Shown: piece by piece, positions 34,240 through 46,677 of the stretch
How the letters are laid out: each line of letters opens with the position of its first letter
How positions within the stretch are numbered: position 1 is the first letter of the stretch
Assembly (NCBI GenBank): GCA_037179515.1
Contig: JAXCGZ010005723.1
Coordinates: 36,001-100,000 of the forward strand
Direction: 5' to 3'
DNA: 64,000 nucleotides
Source: Halocaridina rubra
Lineage: Eukaryota; Arthropoda; Malacostraca; Decapoda; Atyidae
Made by a program: the position numbers and the translations under genes
The notes under the pieces: generated by a model
Database searches by the model: none
Told to the model about the DNA's origin: nothing
Seen by the model: the letters and a program-made list of their open reading frames with translations, nothing else

Positions 34240-35340
34240 ATATAATTTAGTCAGGGATTTAATAATTAAGTGAATTATTCATTAGATCAGTTAATAATTA
34301 ATTCTGTCACTCAGTGATTGAATAATCCAATGAATTAGTTATTCATTAAATCAGTCGGTCACTAATTCAGTTAGTTAGTGATTGAATAATCCAATGAATT
34401 AGTTATTTATTAATATCAATCAGTCACTAATTCAGTTAGTCAGTGATTGAATAAGCCAGTGAATTAGTTATTCATTGAATAAAGAAGTGAATAAGTCAGT
34501 CAGTCAATCAGTCAGTCACTTTGTCATTGGATAAATGAATAAAACAGTAAAGTATTCAGTCTTTAATTCATCATTCAATGACTGAATAAACCACTGAATT
34601 AATAATTAAATCAGTCAATTATCAATTGAATAAGCCAATGAATCAGCCAGTTAATAACTCAGTCACTCAGTGGTTGCATAAATGAGTGAATTAGTCACTA
34701 ATTAAGTCAGTAGGTGATTGTATAAGACACTAAATCAGTCAGTCACTAAATAATCCAATTGTTGATTGATTAAGCCACTGCATTATTCTGCCACGGAATC
34801 AGTAACTCAGTCAGTGTTTGAATGATGCCTTAAATCAGCCAGTAACTCTCTCACTCAGTAATTGAATGAATAATTGTATTATTCAGTTACTAATTCAATC
34901 AATTTTTAATTGAATAAATAACTGAATCAGTTATCAGTCAGCCACTAGACCAGTCAGTTAGTGATTGAAAAAGCCAATGAATCAGTCAAGCAATAAGTCA
35001 TTCAGCCAGTAACGGATGAAGCCAGTGCATCAGTTAATAAATATATAATTAATTCAGTCAGCCAATAATTGAGTAAACCCGAAAACATGTCAGCCACATA
35101 TAAGTCATGCAATTATTGAATAACTCATTCATTTAATAAATTAATCAATGATATGATAATTCCAAAAATCTGTCACGAACTCATTTAGTCTGTGACTGAA
35201 GAAACAACAGTGGGTGAATTCCTTCACTAATTAATTTGCATGTGACTGAACGAATCATTAATTACTAAGTCACGAAATCAGTCATTCAATGGCTGTTAGT
35301 TAGTCAGTGACTGAATTCAGTTGGTCGATCATCCGGTCAA
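34240..35340. repeat. degenerate AGTCAGTC-type array
   Basis: About 1.1 kb of irregular repeats of GTCAGTCACT, AATCAGTCAGT, GATTGAATAAGCCA and AATGAATTAGTTA. The base word is TCAGT/TCAAT with longer periods near 40-60 bp at the left. A shorter similar patch is at 46850-46960. No long frame or RNA gene is seen. Confidence 0.75.
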
Positions 35341-35369
35341 TGATTAAGTTAGTCATGAAAGCAATAGTT

Positions 35370-38335
35370 TTTTTATGAGTGTGACACCAGGACAGGCATA
35401 AACTGCCCTCATCAATAAAGGCCCGGGCACGAGAAAACACCAAGACAAAGGAAAATAAAAAGGTTAAGGATAAGGCAGAGATGAGGTAATGTTGCACAAA
35501 GGAAAACGACAGATATAAAAAAACAGCCAAAGTACAGAGGACCCAGAGATATGGTGGACTAGGCCCTGATATGACGATAGATCAGCTTTTTGAAGGAAGA
35601 TAGGTCATAAGAATTTGGAAAGACAGATGGAAGAAGAGAGTTCCTGAGTCTGGAGATAGATGGGAAGAAGCAGTCGCTGCACTGACCAATCCGTGAGTTG
35701 CAAATATCCACACAGTACCTGTGTTACGCAAGTGTTACAGGGCTTCGGCGGAGGGGGGGGATACAACTCACCAACTCATCAGACCAGTGTTGTAAGTAGT
35801 AGCAGAGAGAGAGAATCAACTTAAAAGTAAGGGAAGGATCCTTAATGAGTCTGGCTGCCTTAGATTCAACCCTATCAAGGAGTTAAGTATAAGAAGAAGC
35901 ACCCCAGATGTATGAGCAGTATTTTAAGCAGTGATGGATAAGACCTTTATAGATATTAAGTAACTGTAAAGAGGAAAAGTAATGACGAAAACAAAACAGA
36001 ATCCCCAATTTTTTGGATGAAGATTTAGAAATTTGGATTATATGATTCCTCCAAGACAAGAGAGGAAGTTGGGGATTGCGGAAGATCATTAATGAAGAAA
36101 AGGAACAGAGTAGGTGAAACACCACTGGTAACAGAGAATGGGCTAGATGTTGCACTGTCTATAACTACAGATATAAGATGGTCAGAAAAAACTGGAAACC
36201 AGAGAACAGAGAGAAGGGATAAAGCCATAGGCAGGGAGTTTGGCTGACAGAGCCTTGTGCCAGACTCTGTCAAAAGCCTTAGAGATATCAAGGGCGACGG
36301 CAAAGGATTCCAAATAGTTCCTCAAAGAAGATGGCCATGTATGAGTAAGATAGGACAGGAGTTCACCATTTGATCATGCCTTGCAGAAACTGTAATGGTG
36401 ATTGGAGATAAGTGAGTTAGATTCAAGGCGTTTCAAGAAGTGAGCATTGAGCAAAGTTTCGAATATTTAGGGATAGAAGAGGTTAGGGCAATAGGTCGGT
36501 AGTTTGAAGGAATAGAGCAGTCACCCTTCTTAGGAACAGATTGCACTAAAGCATGCCGCCAAGATGAAGGTTGGAGACTGGTTGAGAGAATGAGGCAAAA
36601 AAGATGGCAAAGCACGAGAGCCAATTCATCTGCAAGCACCTTAAGGAATCTTGCAGGAAGGCCATTGGAAGCAGATGACTAGTTCGTCTTTAGCGAGCGA
36701 AAAACCTTATGAACTTTGCGTGAAGAAAGGATAAGGGAGGGCATAGGGTTAGAGAGGGGTAAAGACTGAGGAACAGGTGCGCTGAAATCGTTTATGGAAG
36801 AGTTGGCAGAAAAATGAAAGCCAAAGAAAGTGGCTTTGTCAGTGGGAGAGCAAGCTATAGAACCATCAGAACGAATGAGAGGGGGAAAGCTTAAGTTACA
36901 GAAGTTTTTGGAGAGATTTTTGGTTAAGTACCAGAAATATTTGTCAGTGGGAGAGGAGTTAAGGTCAGCAACTTTCCTTTTTATAAAGGAAGCCTTTGAC
37001 CTTCGAATCTGAGCAGTACAGCGATTCCTAGCTACAATAAAATCAGAGCGGGTTAAATCAGGAGAGGCTTGGTATGACCAGTGTGCCCGATTCCTGGCTT
37101 GAATAGCCATGGAGCAGGCATGGTCAAACCAAGGTTTAGGGGGAGAAAAAGTTTTCGTAGAGGAAGGGAAGTACACCTCCATTCCCGAGATTATGATCTC
37201 GGCAAGTTTTAGGGCTACCTGATCAAGGTTGCGGGACCGAAATAATTAGTCATCCCATTGAAACTCAAAGAGGAAGTTACGCAAATCTTCATGTTGGGTG
37301 CGCTCAAAGTGCCAAAGGCAGTGCAGAGTAGGAGGAATTGTGGAGGGGGAGCAAAAATGGAAGAGATTGAGATCACAGAGTGGTCAGATTTACCAAGAGG
37401 GGAAACCACAGAATAAGAGTAGTTTGCAGGGTTAGAAGTAAGAAATAGGCCAACAGTGTTGGCTGCATGTTTGTGTTGATCAGGAACACGAGTAGGATGC
37501 TTGATAATTTGCTCAAGATCGTGAGTAATAGAAAAAGCAAGGACCTCACTTCCTCCCAAATCAGTGTGAGAAGAATTAAGTCATTCACTGTGGTGTACAT
37601 TGAAGTCTCCAATATCGAGAACTTCAGCATATGGGTAAGAAGATAGAAAGGACTCATGGCAAAAGGACAGATATTCATAGAAAGATACAAAGTCAGTGGA
37701 GTTTGGAGTACAGTAGCAGAAGCAAAGGAATGTAGTGGTAGTGGGGAGATAGATTTTTAGCCAGGGGACATCAGTGTCAGGAGATTAAAGGTCCATGAGC
37801 CTTGAAATAGGAGAGCTGGTGTAGCAGTAGGCACATACCCCATTTTTGGAACGAAAACGAGAATACAGGTTAAAGTGGGAGATTTGAAATGGGTCAGTGG
37901 AAGCATCGCTAGACAGCTGGGTTTCAGAGAGAAGGAGGAAGTTAAGGAGGAAAGTACGCAAGAGCTGTTCCACAGACAAAAGATTAGAGTTCAGGCCACG
38001 AATATTAGAATAGTGAAAAGTGAAAGAAGCAGATCTATCATGAGGGGAATGGTTATTGGCAGAACCATTACTACCACCAGGCATGTTTACCCTCAAGCCA
38101 GTAGTGGAGTCAACAAGATCCCCGGAGATTCTTACCACTCATCTATTCCGGGTACTGGGAGCCATAAGCTGTGGCCCTTCCATAAATATAGCAAATATGA
38201 GGAAAGAAGAGGGCAAAAAGAAACAGATATGGGGTATGTTGTGACTTGTCAAATGTAATGGGATAGCAAGAGATGTGTAACGAATACACCAGAATATTTG
38301 ATGTAGATGTAGGCATAAGGAAAGAACCATCCTGA
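35370..38335 (-). mobile_element. LINE-E, Jockey-like, decayed
   Basis: A non-LTR element read in pieces on the - strand. The leader is at 38335-38140. Endonuclease pieces follow (FHYSNIRGLNSN; GDFNVHHSE; GKSDHSVISIS), then KPWFDHACSMAIQARNRAHW. RT pieces are VPKKGDCSIPSNYRPIALTS and ALDISKAFDRVWHKAL, then SGVSPTLFLFFINDLP. The C-terminus has RVESKAARLIKDPSLT and SDELVSCIPPP. The catalytic ADD block is missing because INDLP jumps into WRNHIIQISKSSSKKLGILF near 36070. Many frameshifts show it is dead. The end is GGTGTCACACTCATAAAAAA. Confidence 0.82.
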
Positions 38336-38399
38336 AGGAAGACTCAACCCGGAGCTATCTGGACCAGTCCTAGTTGAATCCGTAATACCTTCAATTGTA

Positions 38400-38576
38400 G
38401 TCTTTCAATGGGCGGCTGAGTCCATGGCCAACCTACCTATGCACACACACAACACGTATGCACGCATATATACACACATATACACACACACACTTATGCA
38501 GGCGTGAGCACATATACACGCAAAGAAAAAACATACATATTTATACACATATATACTCACACACATACACATATAC
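38400..38576. repeat. CA/TA-rich low-complexity tract
   Basis: Mixed ACACAT and ACATAT repeats running up to the 5' end of LINE-C copy C4. Confidence 0.8.
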
Positions 38577-39905
38577 ATAGTTTGCAAAGTTATGGAGAAA
38601 CTACTAAGGAAACATATCTCTCTTCACTTGGAATCCTTCAACTTTTTGTCAGTGAGGCAACATGGCTTCAGAGAAGGTAGATCAACAGTAACAAACTTAT
38701 TAGAATTTTATGATGAGGTAAGCCAAATCTTACAGGAAAGAGAGGGCTGGGCAGATTGCATATTCCTAGACTTCCAGAAAGCGTTTGACACTGTTCCACA
38801 TGGGAGACTTATTAGGAAGCTGCACTCAATGGCTAGAATAGGTGGAAATGTTTTGGAATGGATAAAAACTTACTTAGAAGGAAGGGAACAGAGGGTTAGA
38901 GTAAGACACTCAGTGTCTGAATGGAGAAGAGTTAGTAGTGGAGTTCCACAGGGTTCAGTTTTAGGGCCACTTTTGTTCCTTGTATATGTAAATGACCTAC
39001 CAGAGTCTGTAAATTCATTCATGAATATGTTTGCAGATGATGCAAAGATTGTGAAGAAAGTAAAAAACGAGAACAATGGTAGAGAACTTCAGGAGGATCT
39101 AAATAATCTGCATGAGTGGTCAGAAAAGTGGCTAATGAAATTCAATACTTCAAAATGTAAGGTAATGAGAATGGGTACAAGTGCAAGAAGGCCCAAGCTT
39201 GACTACTCGGTGGCTGGAGTACAGCTTCAAGAGACAGAAAATGAGAGAGATCTAGGAGTAAACATACTAGCAGATTTGTCTCCAGAAATACATATAAATG
39301 GCGTAGTAAGGGCAGCATATGCATTCTTATCAAATGTAAGGGTAGCCTTCAGGCACATGGACAAGGAAATGTTCAGAAATATTTATGTAACCTATGTGAG
39401 GCCAAAACTCGAATATGCAGCCCCCTTTTGGAATCCGCACTTGAAAAAGCACATAGCTAAGCTTGAAAAAGTTCAAAGACATGCCACGAAACTGGTGCCA
39501 GAAATACGCAATCTCAGTTATGATGAGAGGCTGAGGGAATTAGACTTGCCATCACTCGAAGCTAGAAGAGTAAGGGGGGATATGGTGACAGTCTTTAAAT
39601 TCCTTCATGGTTATGATAGAGTGGATAGGGATCGATATTTCGATATGGCTGGCTCTAGAACTAGAGGTCATAGTTTGAAGCTTCGTAAGAAAACTTCTTT
39701 GCAGGATGTAAGGAAATACTTTTTCAGTGTAAGAGTAGTTGATAATTGGAATTCGCTAAGCGAGGAGGTAGTTAATGCTATCTCAATCCATAGTTTTAAG
39801 GACAGGTACGATAAGTATCACTAAGTCTAAAATGGAACCGATCAGGAGACGGGAAGATACGAGCTTTGGGCTCTTTCCCGTAAACACAATTAGGTAATCA
39901 CATAC
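38577..39905 (+). mobile_element. LINE-C copy C4, 5'-truncated, open frame
   Basis: Begins CATAGTTTGCAAAGTTATGG in the RT domain. An uninterrupted frame of about 410 codons runs from MEKLLRKHISLHLESF to DRYDKYH, including DFQKAFDTVPHG, GVPQGSVLGPLLF and FADD. It ends in one CACAATTAGGTAAT. Very close to C6, so a recent insertion. Confidence 0.9.
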
Positions 39906-40344
39906 ATAAAATGGCAGACCCATCACTGTCTGAGGGCTACACAACAAAGAAAAAGGACAGGTCGAAAGAACAGTCCAAGCATCGAGTGCCCAGAAACATG
40001 GCAGAACCAGACCCCAAGACAACAATAGATCTGCCGCTCCACACATGCACACACACATATTCATGTGCGTGCACGCATGCATCTGCACGTATATACACAC
40101 ATGTCTACATGCTTGCACATACACATATCTCCCTCCACGCTCACATGCACTCCCACTTGCATGTGTGTGAATGCATACATGTGCACACATATGCACTCGA
40201 GTATATATATACACACACAATTATACAAACAGGTGAGAGCAAAATTATAAAAAAGGAAGAAGAAAAAAAGTATATGTGTGCATATAAGCAATTGCATATA
40301 CATACAATTTCACATATATACCCACACATACATGCATACACACT
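39906..40344. other. CA-rich spacer with an unidentified short frame
   Basis: 39911-40040 reads MADPSLSEGYTTKKKDRSKE onward in good start context (AAAATGG), then runs into CACACAT repeats. It could be an ORF1 start of another element; I do not recognise it. The rest is ACAC/ACATAC low complexity. Confidence 0.4.
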
Positions 40345-41045
40345 ACTCGATGGCAGGAGTAGAACTTCAAGAGAGAGAGAATGAGAGAGAACTAGGAGTA
40401 AGCATACTGGCCGATTTGTCTCCAGAAATGCATATAAATGGCATTGTAGGGGCAGCATATTCTTTCTTAGCAAATGTAAGGGTAGCCTTCAGGCAAATGG
40501 TCAAGGAAATGTTCAGAAATAGCTATGTAACCTATGTGAGGCCAAAGCTTGAATATGCTGTCCCCTTTTGGAATCCGCACTTGAAAAAGCACGTAGTTAA
40601 GCTGGAAAAAGTTTAAAGACATGCCACGAAACTTGTGCAAGAAATATGCAATCTCAATTATGATGAGAGGCTGGGGGAATTAGACTTACCATCACTCGAA
40701 GCTAGAAGATTGAGGGAGGATATGGTGACAGTTTTTAAATTCCTTCATGGTTATGAAAGAGTGCATAGGGATCGATATATTGATATAGCTGGTACTAGAA
40801 CTAGATGTCATAGTTTGAAGCTTCATAAGAAAACTTCTTTGCAGGATGTAAGGAAGTACTTTTTCAGTGTAAGGACAGTTGATAATTGGAATTCGCCAAG
40901 CGAGGAGGTAGTTAATGCTAACCCAGTCCATAGTTTTAAGGACAAGTATGATAAGTATCACTAAGTACATAATGGAACCGATCAGGAGACAAAACGTTAC
41001 AAGCTTGTGGCTCTTTCTCGTAAGCACAGTTAGGTAATTACATAA
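40345..41045 (+). mobile_element. LINE-C copy C5, old and truncated
   Basis: A more diverged 3' piece starting TACTCGATGGCAGGAGTAGA. An in-frame TAA (AAAGTTTAAAGAC) interrupts the peptide after HVVKLEKV. The C-terminal TRTRCHSLKLHKK part is otherwise readable. The tail reads CAGTTAGGTAATTACA. Confidence 0.85.
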
Positions 41046-41156
41046 ACACAATACCATATTATGGAATAAAAATTTAAAGGGAAAAGAAAACGAAAGACTG
41101 GAAGTTTTTCCCCTTCTCCTCCCTGCAAATTATGTACATGAGAGAGGATTAAGTAA

Positions 41157-41268
<112 letters not shown>

Positions 41269-41316
41269 TAGCTCTTGTATATAGTTAGCGTTACGAATCC
41301 AAAGTAGTAATTCTTG

Positions 41317-41319
<3 letters not shown>

Positions 41320-41359
<40 letters not shown>
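41320..41359. repeat. (AC)n microsatellite, left flank of C6
   Basis: About 40 bp of pure AC. It ends where I place the 5' end of the near-full-length LINE-C copy. Confidence 0.92.
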
Positions 41360-42269
41360 GCGTTCAGTGACACACGGAAATGCTCCTCTTAAATTTTTAA
41401 TTGTTTCGAGTGACTAAGTGCTTAGTGGAAAACTTTACCATAATTTCCCTAAATCTGAAATCCTGCAGAGTATTGTGAGTACAAAACTTATATTTGTTGT
41501 AAGACGAGACTGTTCATATTAAAGGAAAAAAAATTGAGAACATTTTCGTGAGCAGAGAGAGAGAAGCTGCCGTCCAGTTCTGCCTTGAGGGAAATCTAGA
41601 AGAGTTGCCAGAGGTGGAGCCATCACATCACATTACCTAATTTTTTTGTGTAAACTGGGGAAAGCTCTTAAGCCGTTTACCTGATCCTGTGGTTCTATAT
41701 ATTGTTAAAATCAGTATCCTTCCCATTTATATTAACTAGTTAGTTAGTTTGATACACGAAATAACTGAATAATAAAAGAAAAAAAAATTACCAAATATCC
41801 ACCTGTCAACAGTACTGAGTTAAGTTGCCAAGTAGTACAGCAGTCTTATTTTCTTCATTTTTTTTTGCTTTTCTTTTAGCTTTCTCTTTTACTATTTTTT
41901 TTTTATTTTGTATATTTATTGAGTTAAATGTAAAGTCTAATCCCGTGATAACATATCTTGGTTAGCAAGTCAGTTTATCAGTTAGGAAGAATATATAGCA
42001 GAAACAGGTGGGTGCCACCTCAAACACAAATTCGAATTTTCCTTCAGGTTTGACTTTTGTTTTTGTTTTTCTTTTTATACTTAAATTACCATGGTCAAGT
42101 TTTTAAGTTAAGATGTGTGTTACCAGAAAAGAGACAAACTGAGTCACTAAATAGCACTTATATGGAGATATAAAAATTCTGTGTGAAGCTCAATTAAAAG
42201 TTTTTCTCTTTTCTTTTTTTTCCTCTTTCTCGTCTTCTTTCTATATTCTGTGAGAGGGAGAACATAAAA

Positions 42270-43349
42270 ATGAGGCCATCTCTGTCCCAAACCTCTCCCA
42301 CCCATGGGTCGGGAGAAGGGGTAGTCATCAGGGGACTTAAACAGAGAATCAAGAAGTTAGATGAAATGGTTGTAAGCCTTGATGATAAAATTCGGAATAT
42401 GGATGGAGAAATGAAAGAGAATGAAACACTCAGAGAACAAATAAGATCTTTGGAGGAAGCAAATAAAGCACAAGGGCAGGAGAGAGAGGAGCTAGAAAAA
42501 AGAATAAAGAAGCTGGAAGGGGAAAAGAGTCAACTAGAATCTAGAATTTCTAAACAAGAAGATAAAAACAAACAGCTGAATGACAACCTAAAGGAATTAG
42601 ATGTTAGTTCACTGCTCTCTTCTGAGAGAGACGAGATTGCTGCTTGGAATGTCCAGATTAAGGAAAACATTGAACAGTTCAGAAAAGAGTTCCAGGAGCT
42701 GAATATGGAAAATGATGCCATGAAAACGTCCTTTGCTGATGCACTAAAGGGGAATGTGGCAGTAAAAGAGGCTGTAAAGGTGGTGGCACTGGAAAACATA
42801 CAAACAGTTGACTATAAAGAGACAGTAATCGAAAAAATGAAAGACGTTGTGATGGAAAGGGCAAACCCACTCATCAGACAGGCACTTGATAAGGAGAAGA
42901 CAGTGGTAATCTCAGGCATAGGTGAATCCCGGGAGCCAACATGGCAGGGGAGACTTGAAGAAAATAAAGCTAGGGTTGTAGACCTGATAAGAAAGCTTGG
43001 AGTAGTATGTGGTCCTGAGGATATTGTAAACATACACCAACTAGGTAAATATTCGAGGGAAGAAAAGCCGAAACCAACAAAAGTAACCTTTGAGAGAGGG
43101 GAAACATGTAGGGAAATATTGTTGAGAAAAAAAAGTCTAAAAGACCTTCAAGAATGCAAAGAAGTGTTCATTAGACGATACAGAACACAGGAAGAGATGG
43201 GAAAGATCAAAAACTTGTTGCAAGAGGCAAGAAGGTTAAATGATGAGAGAAATGAAGAAGAGAAGAAAAATTTTCGTTACAGAATACTTCCAGACAAAGG
43301 GGAGATAAAGAAGATAATATCAGAAGATCAGGGGATGGGGCCTCATTAA
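42270..43349 (+). CDS. LINE-C ORF1, coiled-coil nucleic-acid-binding protein
   Basis: 359 residues from a true ATG in AAAAATGA context. Residues about 25-190 are charged heptad-type coiled coil (LKQRIKKLDEMV, EELEKRIKKLEGEKSQLES). Residues about 205-350 (KTVVISGIGESREPTWQGRL, NIHQLGKYSREEKPKPTKV, KKNFRYRIL) resemble the RRM plus C-terminal fold of L1-type ORF1 proteins. The role would be an RNA-binding chaperone of the retrotransposition particle. It ends in TAA just as the ORF2 frame (LLYTNADGLAGKAVEL) opens in another frame. Confidence 0.8.
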   Translation: MRPSLSQTSPTHGSGEGVVIRGLKQRIKKLDEMVVSLDDKIRNMDGEMKENETLREQIRSLEEANKAQGQEREELEKRIKKLEGEKSQLESRISKQEDKNKQLNDNLKELDVSSLLSSERDEIAAWNVQIKENIEQFRKEFQELNMENDAMKTSFADALKGNVAVKEAVKVVALENIQTVDYKETVIEKMKDVVMERANPLIRQALDKEKTVVISGIGESREPTWQGRLEENKARVVDLIRKLGVVCGPEDIVNIHQLGKYSREEKPKPTKVTFERGETCREILLRKKSLKDLQECKEVFIRRYRTQEEMGKIKNLLQEARRLNDERNEEEKKNFRYRILPDKGEIKKIISEDQGMGPH

Positions 43350-46175
43350 GATTGTTATACACAAATGCTGATGGATTAGCTGGTAAGGCAGTAGAATTAA
43401 AAGATAGGATTCACAACAGTAAGGCAGATATAGTAGCAATTACAGAGACTAAGTTGAGTGAGGACATAAACAGTGTCACAGTTTTTTCCTAAGGGCTTCA
43501 GAATACTAAGGGTTGAAAGATCTGAGAGGACTGGTGGAGGGATAGCACTGCTCATAAGTGAGAGGATTCAAGTTGAAGAAATAAACTTGGCTATAGAAAG
43601 TGAGTTCAGGGAATTTCTTGTTGCTCGCATAAATACTGGGTCAGAGAGCATTATAATAACTGTTGTATACAACCCACCAAGGAACCAAAATAGGCTTGAA
43701 ATTTATGAGGAAAGTCATATAGGTACTATTGAAGTCATAAACTCAGTTGTTAACATGGCACGGGAGAAAAAATGTAGGATTTTGATTATGGGAGACTTTA
43801 ATCATAAAGAGATAGATTGGATAAATCTTGACCCACACAGTGGTGAGAACTCATTCGGGGCAAGATCCCTAGATTGCGTACAAGGGAATTTCCTACACCA
43901 ACATGTAATGGAACCAACAAGAGCCAGGGGTGGGGATGAGCCATCACTACTTGATCTAGTGTTCACAGATAATGTGTTGGATATTGAAAATATTGAGTAT
44001 GAACCACCAATTGGAAAGAGTGACCACTGTGTGTTGTTGATGGAGTATATCATTGAAGATATTCTTCCTGAGAGTAGAGGCACTGAGGACATGAGGAGGA
44101 ACTATCCGAAAGGAGATTACATCAAAATGAATGAGCTTTTTGCAGTTATTGACTGGAGAACCTTATTTTACAACAAATCTGTACAAGAAATGTATGACAT
44201 CTTTTGTGAGAAATATGGGAAGATTGTAGATTGCTGCATACCTGTCACCAAAGTAGGTGTAATTCATGCCAGAGAGAAATGGTTCGATAATGGGTGTAAA
44301 AGAGCTAAGGAGTGGAGAGACAAATGCTGGAAAAGGTATAGGAGGAGAAAAAACATAAATGCCTGGCAAGCCTACAAAAGAGCAAGAAATGACTACCTAA
44401 GTAAAAGGAGAGAGGCAGAGAGAGATTATGAGAGGGACATCACCAGGAAGGCTAAAGAAAATCCCAAGCTTTTCCACAGCTTTATCAGAGGAAAACTGAA
44501 GGTAAAAGAACAGGTTTTAAGGCTAAAGAGAGCGGATGGAAGCATCACTGAGACGGACGAAGAGCCCTGCAAAGAATTGAACAAGGAGTTTCAGTCAGTA
44601 TTTACAGTAGAAAATACCCCACCCCCTCAGATTGCAGTGATAGAAGCTCAAGGGCCGGTATTAGAGAACATCAACCTTACAGCCACAGAGGTATGCAAAG
44701 CGCTGATGGATTTAGATGTTCATAAAGCTACAGGTCCTGATGACATATCCCCTCATGTGCTTAAAAAATGCGCAAACACAATATCAGTGGCACTAAGTAT
44801 CATATTTAAGGAGTCACTGGAGTCGGGGGAGATTCCAAGATGCTGGAAACAAGCAAATGTGATACCTATCTTCAAAAAGGGAAGGAGGGATACGGCTCTG
44901 AACTATAGACCAGTTTCCTTGACCAGCATAGTTTGCAAAGTTATGGAGAAACTACTAAGGAAACATATCTCTCTTCACTTGGAATCCTTCAACTTTTTGT
45001 CAGTGAGGCAACATGGCTTCAGAGAAGGTAGATCAACAGTAACAAACTTATTAGAATTTTATGATGAGGTAAGCCAAATCTTACAGGAAAGAGAGGGCTG
45101 GGCAGATTGCATATTCCTAGACTTCCAGAAAGCGTTTGACACTGTTCCACATGGGAGACTTATTAGGAAGCTGCAATCAATGGCTAGAATAGGTGGAAAT
45201 GTTTTGGAATGGATAAAAACTTACTTAGAAGGAAGGGAACAGAGGGTTAGAGTAAGACACTCAGTGTCTGAATGGAGAAGAGTTAGTAGTGGAGTTCCAC
45301 AGGGTTCAGTTTTAGGGCCACTTTTGTTCCTTGTATATGTAAATGACCTACCAGAGTCTGTAAATTCATTCATGAATATGTTTGCAGATGATGCAAAGAT
45401 TGTGAAGAAAGTAAAAAACGAGAACAATGGTAGAGAACTTCAGGAGGATCTAAATAATCTGCATGAGTGGTTAGAAAAGTGGCTAATGAAATTCAATACC
45501 TCAAAATGTAAGGTAATGAGAATGGGTACAAGTGCAAGAAGGCCCAAGCTTGACTACTCGGTGGCTGGAGTACAGCTTCAAGAGACAGAAAATGAGAGAG
45601 ATCTAGGAGTAAACATACTGGCAGATTTGTCTCCAGAAATACATATAAATGGCGTAGTAAGGGCAGCATATGCATTCTTATCAAATGTAAGGGTAGCCTT
45701 CAGGCACATGGACAAGGAAATGTTCAGAAATATTTATGTAACCTATGTGAGGCCAAAACTCGAATATGCAGCCCCCTTTTGGAATCCGCACTTGAAAAAG
45801 CACATAGCTAAGCTTGAAAAAGTTCAAAGACATGCCACGAAACTGGTGCCAGAAATACGCAATCTCAGTTATGATGAGAGGCTGAGGGAATTAGACTTGC
45901 CATCACTCGAAGCTAGAAGAGTAAGGGGGGATATGGTGACAGTCTTTAAATTCCTTCATGGTTATGATAGAGTGGATAGGGATCGATATTTCGATATGGC
46001 TGGCTCTAGAACTAGAGGTCATAGTTTGAAGCTTCGTAAGAAAACTTGTTTGCAGGATGTAAGGAAATACTTTTTCAGTGTAAGAGTAGTTGATAATTGG
46101 AATTCGCTAAGCAAGGAGGTAGTTAATGCTATCTCAATCCATAGTTTTAAGGACAGGTACGATAAGTATCACTAA
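43350..46175 (+). CDS. LINE-C ORF2, endonuclease and reverse transcriptase, one frameshift
   Basis: The protein would nick target DNA and reverse-transcribe the element RNA. The start of the endonuclease (YTNADGLAGKAVELK, IVAITETKLSE) is read until a stop at about 43488. The other 900 codons continue from about 43481 in the next frame (FPKGFRILRVERSERTGGG). The shift lies at a six-T run, 43481-43486. Downstream motifs are intact: GDFNHKEIDW, GKSDHCVLL, NVIPIFKKGRRD, FLDFQKAFDTVPHG, SGVPQGSVLGPLLFLVYVND, catalytic FADD (45380-45391) and GSRTRGHSLKLRKK. Without that one base it would be an active-looking element; a sequencing error at the homopolymer is possible. Confidence 0.85.
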
Positions 46176-46262
46176 GTCTAAAATGGAAGCGATCAGGAGA
46201 CGGGAAGATACGAGCTTTGGGCTCTTTCCCGTAAACACAATTAGGTAATCACAATTAGGTAA

Positions 46263-46395
<133 letters not shown>

Positions 46396-46419
46396 TCATA
46401 TTTTACCTCGACTGGGACT

Positions 46420-46677
46420 CAAACCTAGGACACAAATTGACAGAAGGGCAATCTGTGAGTCACAGTATATGACATTTTTCCTAGCACTGAGAACATGTTC
46501 AATAGCAAGTTTCAGTCCAACAATTTCACACTCAGTGATTGATAATCACTTTGACATTCTAACTGCTTTATCAAATATTTTCTGCCCTTCAAAATGTTCA
46601 TAGAGTATAATGCTGCACCCAGACCCTCCTGTACTGCTCATGTGAGACCCACCTGTATAAATGCAGTGTTTCATTTA
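46420..46677 (-). pseudogene. retroelement RNase H domain fragment
   Basis: The - strand reads KHCIYTGGSHMSSTGGSGCS, then ILYEHFEGQKIFDKAVRMSK, a stop, LSITECEIVGLKLAIEHVLS, then IYCDSQIALL. These are the three acidic blocks of retrotransposon RNase H. The first catalytic Asp (canonical YTDGS) is Gly here, and a TGA interrupts it. It belongs to a LINE that carries RNase H (I/R1/Jockey-related types). No RT lies next to it. Confidence 0.75.

Noticed and set aside
34240..35340. CRISPR-like array
   Set aside because: Repeats are irregular, with no constant spacer length, and the window is a eukaryotic nuclear genome.
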